This document shows, in pieces, positions 1 through 5,900 of a stretch of 10,657 nt of DNA. This DNA is from CALARM01 sp964431735 (GTDB taxonomy: Bacteria > Vulcanimicrobiota > SpSt-956 > JAKJGF01): assembly GCA_964431735.1 (NCBI GenBank), contig CAYSLJ010000203.1, positions 1-10,657 of the forward strand, given 5' to 3'. The notes beneath the pieces are model-generated. The model had not been told where the DNA came from, searched no databases, and saw only the letters and a list, made by a program, of their open reading frames with translations. A program made the position numbers and the translations under genes. Each line of letters starts with the position of its first letter. Positions within the stretch are counted from its first letter, which is position 1.

Positions 1-17
1 GCCTCACCCACCGGAAG

Positions 18-82
18 GGTATAGAATAAATATTACTTTTCGGATAGGTTCTTAGAGATTATCCGAAAAGTCTCCCTATACC
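18..82. repeat. Long perfect hairpin with 12-bp inner arms
   Basis: ACTTTTCGGATA (35-46) and TATCCGAAAAGT (60-71) are exact inverted complements separated by 13 bp. An outer 7-bp stem pairs GGTATAG (18-24) with CTATACC (76-82) across an asymmetric internal loop. Neither side is followed by a T-run, so this is not a canonical intrinsic terminator. It coincides with the ruined 3' end of the toxin remnant. It could be a small palindromic repeat element, the end of a mobile element, or a structured terminator for transcription entering from outside the window. Confidence 0.6.
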
Positions 83-267
83 GGTGTCTACGGCCAAAAC
101 AACTTTTGACTCCATTCAGGACAGCCGTTCAGTTTTTTTATCTTTCCTCTTGATAGTCCATTTGCCAGTTCCTTGACTTTTGTTTTTATTCTTGCTGCTT
201 CTTTACCAGGCAGCTTTGCTAACTATCTTTAGAGCCTGTCAGGTATAAAAACTTTCCAATCACTCAT
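33..267 (-). pseudogene. Decayed RelE/ParE-type toxin of a type II toxin-antitoxin module
   Basis: I read this as the remains of a RelE/ParE superfamily toxin (mRNA interferase or gyrase poison type). From an ATG at 267-265 the frame begins MSDWKVFIPDRL and meets two stops (TAA, TAG). It then continues in the same frame with KLPGKEAARIKTKVKEL, a GLSRGKIKKLNG block and a stop at 90-88. The KLP...R.K..VKEL...KIKKLNG pattern matches the family's helical hairpin plus first strand. A second frame starting near 92 reads RYRETFRI, which resembles the usual C-terminal strand (RYRVxFRI), and ends at 33; this implies a frameshift. The first 12 codons and the following ~44 codons lie in one frame, so point mutations created the stops; the TAG could derive from CAG. 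It overlaps the antitoxin remnant as live TA pairs do. The family call is from motif memory only; homology was not searched. Confidence 0.55.
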
Positions 268-395
268 TATCAGTTAAATACCTTCCTTTGCCTTCTCAAA
301 TACTCTTTCGAGCTTGCTTCGCTTTCTTTTATCTCATATTCTGATAAAGGTTCTTCATCGTAAGGAGCATTTTTTAGGATATCTAAAATGGTCAC
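260..395 (-). pseudogene. Frameshifted antitoxin remnant paired with the toxin pseudogene
   Basis: A frame opening at a possible GTG start (395-393) reads VTILDILKNAP followed by YDEEPLSEYEIKESEASSKEY and stops at 272-270. The 'LKNAP..DEPL.E.E' pattern is what I associate with short antitoxins found upstream of RelE/ParE toxins. Moving by one frame after KEY gives EGKGRYLTDNE and a TGA at 262-260. That TGA overlaps the toxin ATG (267-265), the classic antitoxin-toxin overlap. A single indel near position 305 would therefore explain the damage. No convincing ribosome binding site precedes the GTG, so the original start is uncertain. The frame stays open upstream only to about position 411. A recently broken gene fits better than a random ORF because both repaired frames end at meaningful places. 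Confidence 0.45.
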
Positions 396-412
396 AAAAT
401 TTATATGACCAT
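388..412. promoter_or_regulatory. Imperfect 25-bp dyad, candidate operator of the toxin-antitoxin remnant
   Basis: ATGGTCA (388-394) is repeated in inverted form as TGACCAT (406-412) around a centre at position 400. Three more pairs match inside the 11-bp spacer. The dyad sits directly at the 5' end of the antitoxin remnant, where autoregulated toxin-antitoxin promoters carry their operators. The symmetry is directly visible; the operator role is inferred from position. Confidence 0.35.
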
Positions 413-530
413 GTCAAAAATCAAAAAATTTTCTGCCGTGAAGGAAACTTAAAAAAGTTATAGAATTTTTGCAGTTTAAATAAACTTAAAAAAATTTTAA
501 AAAAAATTTTAAAAATGGAGAGAATGCATA
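413..530 (+). other. AT-only leader upstream of the BT1-type transporter
   Basis: This stretch becomes almost pure A/T from about 475 to 515, with TTTT tracts at 495-498 and 507-510 spaced 12 bp apart inside A-runs. Intrinsic curvature or an UP-element role is possible. I see no convincing -35/-10 pair; TATAGAAT near 459-466 is only a weak -10 candidate. A ribosome binding site, GGAG at 518-521, lies 9 bp before the ATG at 531. Confidence 0.35.
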
Positions 531-2195
531 ATGGCAGAACATGAATCAAAATCACATGAGAAACATTGTCAGAGAAAAGAAACTGAAGAAACTCAAGCAA
601 AAGGTAGTATAAATCCTATAAAAATTATTTTTGCCATGGAATATGTGCTTCAAGGTCTTGCCAATCCTTTCCAGGGCATTACATACCACTCTTTTTTCAG
701 ACATTTTCACATCCATTACGGCCTGAGTGAAGAACTTACACAGCAATATTTTTCCCGTTCTTATCTGGCATGGAGTTTCAAACCCATCATAGGATTCCTT
801 ATGGATGCCTATGGTAAAACGAAAGTCTCTCTTATATTCTTTCTTGCCATAGGTGCCGTACTTTACATTATTACACCTTTTGTAGACTCTTCTGCCAGTA
901 TATTCTTCTGGATCATGTTTGCCATAGGTGTCGTATTTGCCTGCACAGACGTGGCAGTAGACAGAGCAACAGTAATAGAAGGAGATGAAGAATCGAAAGC
1001 AAGCGGTCAATCAAAAGCCACCACAGTAGGATTGAACCAGGCCATCTGCTGGACTGCCATATACGGAACAAGTATTGTAGCATCCGTATCAGGAGGATGG
1101 ATAGCAGAACATTTCAAGATAAACTATCTCCTCCCCCTCCTTGCCCTTGTACCTGTTACAGTTCTCCTGTTTGTGCTCATGTTACCTAAAGATAAAGGCG
1201 AATCCATTCCTCTTACAAGTTCTATAAAAAATTTCTGGGACGGTCTGAATACAGGTCATATACTCTGGATAGTAGTGTTTTATTTTTTCATACATTTTCA
1301 GCCTTCTCTTGGAGCCCTCTGGACCAATCATCTCATAGAAAATCTTCACTTTACTCAGACTCAGATTGGATTTGCAGACGGCGCTTCCTATGTGGGGTAT
1401 TTTCTCGGAGTCCTCATATTTGCATGGATAGGTGTTAAATGGCAGGACAGACTGGGACTCAGAAACATATTCAAAATTTTTATAGTCTGCTGTATTCTCG
1501 TAAACCTGACCCAGTATCTTCTTGTAGATCCTCTCTTTACAAAGGTAACTTCTTATATTCACAATAATTTTCTTACAGACCTGTCCGAAGAATCTGTACG
1601 TCTCGGATATCTTGGCACATATAATTTCTTTTATGCCATTTTAATCAGTATAACCCGCATGAGTACATTCAGTATAGTAGGAGCAGTTATCCCTGCCAAT
1701 GCAGCAGGTTCCCTCTTTGCAGGATTTATGTCCGTAGCAAATCTTGCCTATTCCTTCTCTTATTCCACCGGTGCATGGCTATATGCAAACGGTTTGAATT
1801 ACAGTATGTTTCAGACACTTGAAAGAAGTATTTTCGGCAACCCCGGCAACCCGGGTGACAAAATGTCCATAAGCCTCCTGATTTTTATAGGTTCTATGTC
1901 TTATATACTCAGTTTCTTTACAGTCCATATGCTTCCCGATAAAAAACAGACATTGAAAACAGACGAAGACGAAGAACATCTCATAGGGCCGGAAGATTAT
2001 CTTACTCTCGGAAATACTTTTCTGAAAGCTATCAACACAGCAAGTATTATACTGGGTATTATATTATTTTCAACCTTATGGTTCTGCCTCCATCAGGATA
2101 TAATAAAAAGCGCAATACTCGCCTTTTTTATAACAGCTCTCTTAAGAAAAATAACACTTGACTGGAAATATAAAAAAGTGAAAGGTGAGAAGTGA
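531..2195 (+). CDS. Major facilitator superfamily transporter, BT1/folate-biopterin type
   Basis: A polytopic inner-membrane carrier of 554 residues. It resembles the BT1 (folate-biopterin transporter) branch of the major facilitator superfamily: QGLANPFQGITYHSFF at ~41-56, a WSFKPIIGFLMDAYG loop at ~81-95 (matching the W.iKP..G.l.D signature between helices 2 and 3), and CTDVAVDRATVIEG at ~138-151 (matching DVxxDalxvE). Residues 1-28 form a charged, His/Lys/Glu-rich cytoplasmic extension. The core helices run from ~30 to ~470. An acidic linker (DEDEEHL, ~478-484) is followed by two extra hydrophobic segments at ~501-520 and ~525-540, beyond the usual twelve. The start is supported by GGAGAG upstream. 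The substrate cannot be read from sequence; BT1 members carry folates and pterins in trypanosomatids and plants, while bacterial ones are mostly uncharacterised. The last codons fall inside a 7-bp repeat array. It is transcribed alone, convergent to the macroglobulin operon. Confidence 0.85.
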   Translation: MAEHESKSHEKHCQRKETEETQAKGSINPIKIIFAMEYVLQGLANPFQGITYHSFFRHFHIHYGLSEELTQQYFSRSYLAWSFKPIIGFLMDAYGKTKVSLIFFLAIGAVLYIITPFVDSSASIFFWIMFAIGVVFACTDVAVDRATVIEGDEESKASGQSKATTVGLNQAICWTAIYGTSIVASVSGGWIAEHFKINYLLPLLALVPVTVLLFVLMLPKDKGESIPLTSSIKNFWDGLNTGHILWIVVFYFFIHFQPSLGALWTNHLIENLHFTQTQIGFADGASYVGYFLGVLIFAWIGVKWQDRLGLRNIFKIFIVCCILVNLTQYLLVDPLFTKVTSYIHNNFLTDLSEESVRLGYLGTYNFFYAILISITRMSTFSIVGAVIPANAAGSLFAGFMSVANLAYSFSYSTGAWLYANGLNYSMFQTLERSIFGNPGNPGDKMSISLLIFIGSMSYILSFFTVHMLPDKKQTLKTDEDEEHLIGPEDYLTLGNTFLKAINTASIILGIILFSTLWFCLHQDIIKSAILAFFITALLRKITLDWKYKKVKGEK

Positions 2196-2262
2196 AAGGT
2201 GAAAGGTGATGTGTTTGCCCCTACTGAAAATAGCCGGTGACTCACACATCACACTTCACACT
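2176..2262. repeat. Inverted pair of 7-bp repeat arrays at a convergent gene junction
   Basis: Five consecutive 7-bp units lie at 2176-2210: AAGTGAA, AGGTGAG, AAGTGAA, AGGTGAA, AGGTGAT. On the other side of a 31-bp spacer, 2242-2262 holds TCACACA, TCACACT, TCACACT, the same kind of unit in reverse orientation. GTGAAAGGTGATGTGT (2199-2214) pairs with ACACATCACACTTCAC (2244-2259) in 14 of 16 positions, giving a large stem with a 29-nt loop. There is no T-run, so it is not a textbook intrinsic terminator, but it occupies the whole space between the two convergent stop codons and may end transcription from both sides. Confidence 0.7.
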
Positions 2263-2929
2263 ACTCGTTATAAGGATTTGCCTTCGGCCTTGAAATATGA
2301 GAAAGAACATTAAAAAATAACATATAAGGCATAGAAAAAGTGCCTGTCAGTGCAAGAACTGCAAGATATTTTAATTTTTCAAACATATTATCTGTATGAA
2401 AAAAAATAGAATGCACCAGAAGAGCAATAAAAATTATAATACCGGCAGTAAATAACTGCATGAATAGGAAAGAAATCTTCAATGTATTGATAGCCTGAAT
2501 ATCATCCAGTTTTTTCCTGTTCTCCAGCATTATGATATAGACTGCCGACATACCAATGGCAATATACAGAAAGAGTGCAATAAGATCCCGGGACTTACTG
2601 TGGAAATGCATAACCTCTGATATAAGAGTAAGTACAATAACAATAATAACAGGTGTAAAGATTATGACAAAAAATCCTGAAAGATAGACGATTACTGCTC
2701 TTAAATTCTCACTGTTATCTACGGGAAGAAACCTTTTGCCAGCAATCTTTTTAAGATGATTGTTATAAAAAGTCATAGAGAGAAGCCCTGCCGGTGATAA
2801 AAAGAGTAAAACCAGAGCTACTGCCATGAGAGGAAATACTTCCTTTGTTAATACCGTTACAGTGAAACCGGTTATAATAGAGATAAAAACAACTGCCACT
2901 ATAATTCTGTTAAAATTTATTTTCATCAT
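2261..2929 (-). CDS. Polytopic membrane protein paralogous to the transmembrane insert of the neighbouring alpha-2-macroglobulin
   Basis: A 222-residue integral membrane protein with about six hydrophobic segments (~8-28, 33-55, 77-104, 115-134, 150-172, 188-209). I know no named family for it. Its residues ~33-208 align with the membrane block inside the upstream macroglobulin. Shared landmarks in order are LSPxxLLxxTFYNxxLK, RFxxVxN, VYxxGFFxxxFTP, a YII helix end, D-I-x-x-x-NTL and QLFxAGxI. It has an extra N-terminal helix and lacks the pilin-like last helix of the insert. Its ATG overlaps the macroglobulin TGA as ATGA, and GAGGTGA lies just upstream, so the two genes are translationally coupled. 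A second in-frame ATG follows directly; spacing of the ribosome binding site favours the first. Likely role, inferred only from homology and operon position: a membrane partner or spare module for the macroglobulin. Confidence 0.85.
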   Translation of the reverse strand: MMKINFNRIIVAVVFISIITGFTVTVLTKEVFPLMAVALVLLFLSPAGLLSMTFYNNHLKKIAGKRFLPVDNSENLRAVIVYLSGFFVIIFTPVIIVIVLTLISEVMHFHSKSRDLIALFLYIAIGMSAVYIIMLENRKKLDDIQAINTLKISFLFMQLFTAGIIIFIALLVHSIFFHTDNMFEKLKYLAVLALTGTFSMPYMLFFNVLSHISRPKANPYNE

Positions 2930-5900
2930 AACGTCACCTCAATCTTTTCGGGAACTGAATAGCCTTTAGTATTTGCATTATAATATTCATAAACTTCTGA
3001 AACAGGAGCAGTAATCTTTACAGGGAATTTAGCCCGCAGGCCGTAAGAAAAACTGAAAGATTTTCCCGGCTCAAGACGTTTCAGATATACAATGACCTGT
3101 CTTCCTGTCATGTCAAATCTTTCTATCTTCTGTTGCTCAAGCAGCGCCTCAAAATCTTCGGTAATAACATCAAATCCGGGAGGCACACCGAGATTTATTA
3201 TTACTGTTTCTCCCGGTTTTGTCGGGCTGTTATTAACAGTTACCATCTCCCGTAATATATCATTACGTTTGAGTTCAGTCCTGTCATATTTAATAGAAAT
3301 ATTTACAGGTGATTTCTGTCCTGAAGAAATCCCGGAAATGTACCATGGTACATAATAAGAATAAATAATCTGGTACATACATTTTACATCACCTTCAGGT
3401 ACAAGCTCTACTTTAAAAGTTCCTTCTCTTGCATAACCTTTAAGATCCAGGAGTTTAACGACATCACTCTGTTCGGGAGTAATTTCGACAGTGCCTGATT
3501 CCTGTCCATCGACCAGTACATGTATCTTTCCTTTACTGTCTTTTCCCATATCTGTATTCATTGAAAGGACAAGGGTTTTAAGAGCAAGTACCGTAGCCTG
3601 TGTGGAATACCATCTGCCGTAAGTATCTTTAGATAGAGCCAGGAAATTCAGAGATTTCTCCACAGCATCTCCACTGGAACCTGATCGTAAAAAAGCCTGT
3701 GTCACAAGAGATGTTGTTTCAATACTGGCAGTCATTCCATATGATTCCGTAAGGGTTCTTCCCTCTGTTGTCCATGAAACAGTGTCTTTATTTTCCGTTC
3801 TTTCTTTATAAAGAGTTTCCAGAAGATTTTTCGTCTCCTGTCCCTTCGGATCTGTATATAAAAGAAGATTTGCCACAAGAGAGAGAGTATAAAAATCATG
3901 TTTCTTATTCATAGAGGATTTTATATAATTGATTGCCTTTCTGAGCGGTTCTCCTTTATAACCGCTCTGTGCAAGAGACCATGCCACAAAAGCCGTTACC
4001 CGTAAATCGGAATTTTGATTACCTGCAGCTTCCCACAAACTATAAGAATCTGCTTTCCAGGAACCATCGGAAGATTGTTGAGAAATCAACCACTGTCCTG
4101 TCCTGTCAATGAGCTTTTCGTCAATCGGATATACCTTATTCATATCATACAATTCCATAAGGCCGTAGGCAGAAAGCCACACAGATGCAGGGGCTTCTCC
4201 GTAAAGGGAAAATCCCCCTGAAGGAACTTCAAAGGTAATAAGTCTCTGATATCCGAGATTTATATAGTGTTCTGCCTTCATCTGAATATCAGGTGTAATC
4301 TGTCCGGACGTTTTCATATAATCTAAAACCATAATATTTGGATAAGTCACTGACGTAGTTTGTTCAAAACAGCCATAGGGCATTGTAAGCATACTGTCAA
4401 GCCCTTCCACTAACTGGCTGAACATGCCGGGGTAAATCTTAATCCACATATCATAAGATTTATTTATGGCATTTTCCGGTATATTCAAACCGGCAGAAAC
4501 CTTTTCTCTGAGCCAGCCGTTTTCAGCAAGGCGCATTTCTTTACCGTCAGGAATTACAGTCACAGATTTACTTATACCGTCTTTCATTCTTTCTGTTTTT
4601 GCATAGACGGTAAATCTCTTTTTTCCCGTATCATGTATCTTTACAGGATAATAAACAACAGTTACATCATTTGCGCCAAGGGATAAACGTTTGACCGGTT
4701 CGCACAGGAGCTCAAACCAGTCATCTTTTACTGCTATTAACTCTATATCCTGTTTTTCCGGCAAATAATTGTATACTGAAACAGGAATGGAAACTTCATC
4801 ACCTGAAGTAAGATTAAGGGGAAGATCAAGATCAATAAAAAAATCCTGAAATACCTTTATCGGATAATCAGTGCCCCCCGTATCTCCTTTCATGGACGAA
4901 GCAGAAACACCCATCCTCCAGGTTGTTATGGAATCCGCCATCTTAATTACGGTAGAAGCTTTACCCTGCTCGTCTGTTATAAGTTCCGGATTGAAATACA
5001 TTGTTTCAGGGAAATACTGACGCAAATAAGCAGGCAGTTCTTGAGAAGTTTCTGACCGGGAGGTTTGGGCGATGGAAGATCCGTTCTGAACTATTACTTT
5101 TTTATCAGAAAATCCGCCGCCATCCGGTGTCAGACCCTGTCCAGGTGCATATGAAGGAGATATTTCTTCTGAAGGCACAGACAATGTGGTTTTATCACTT
5201 TCGCCACCTTTAATAGTGCCACCAGATGTCGGCCCCTGTGCTCTTGCTTTTAGAAAATTAGGAGCTATTACGGCAAAAAGAATTCCTGCCACACCGAGTC
5301 CTGCAATAACAACATATCCACAGTTATATATAAAATGCCACAGATTGGATTTTCCATGTTTGCCGAGATGAGATCGGGCATTATAAATGAGTATAAAATT
5401 CATAAATATAGAAGAAATAACACCTGTCAGAAAGAGTAAGATCATTGATATACCGCCAATTTGATCTTTTCCTGTCATGGCACAGGCCAGCAGAAGAGCC
5501 ATGGTTACAATTAATCCTGCAACAAATAACTGTATCAGGTGAAAGGAGTAACGGAGGGTATTAAGTTTCTTTATATCTTCACATTGGTTTTTCTGTCTCA
5601 TGGTTATTATATAGATAAACGCTGAAACAGCCATAGCTGCCATAGAAAATATAAGGGCTGTATATTCATTCCTGTTATAATGATGGAACATCTGCGACAT
5701 AATAGAGATCAAAATTCCAACAACGAAAGGTGTCAGAAATACGAGAAAAAATCCTCCTCCATAAACAATCATTGACACAAGGTTATCATTATTAACAGAA
5801 ATAAATCTCTCTTCATCTTTTCTCTTTAAAAGCTCGTTATAAAATGTTAGAACGAGTATGGAAAGAGGTGATAATATCAAAACGAGCATCACACAGAGCA

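Noticed and set aside
18..82. Intrinsic terminator.
   Set aside because: The stem is strong but neither strand has a T-run after it, and the inner loop and asymmetric outer stem are atypical.
552..1979. Minus-strand ORFs of 66-152 codons opposite the transporter.
   Set aside because: They lie antisense to a well-supported membrane protein, have no recognisable motifs and look like frame shadows.
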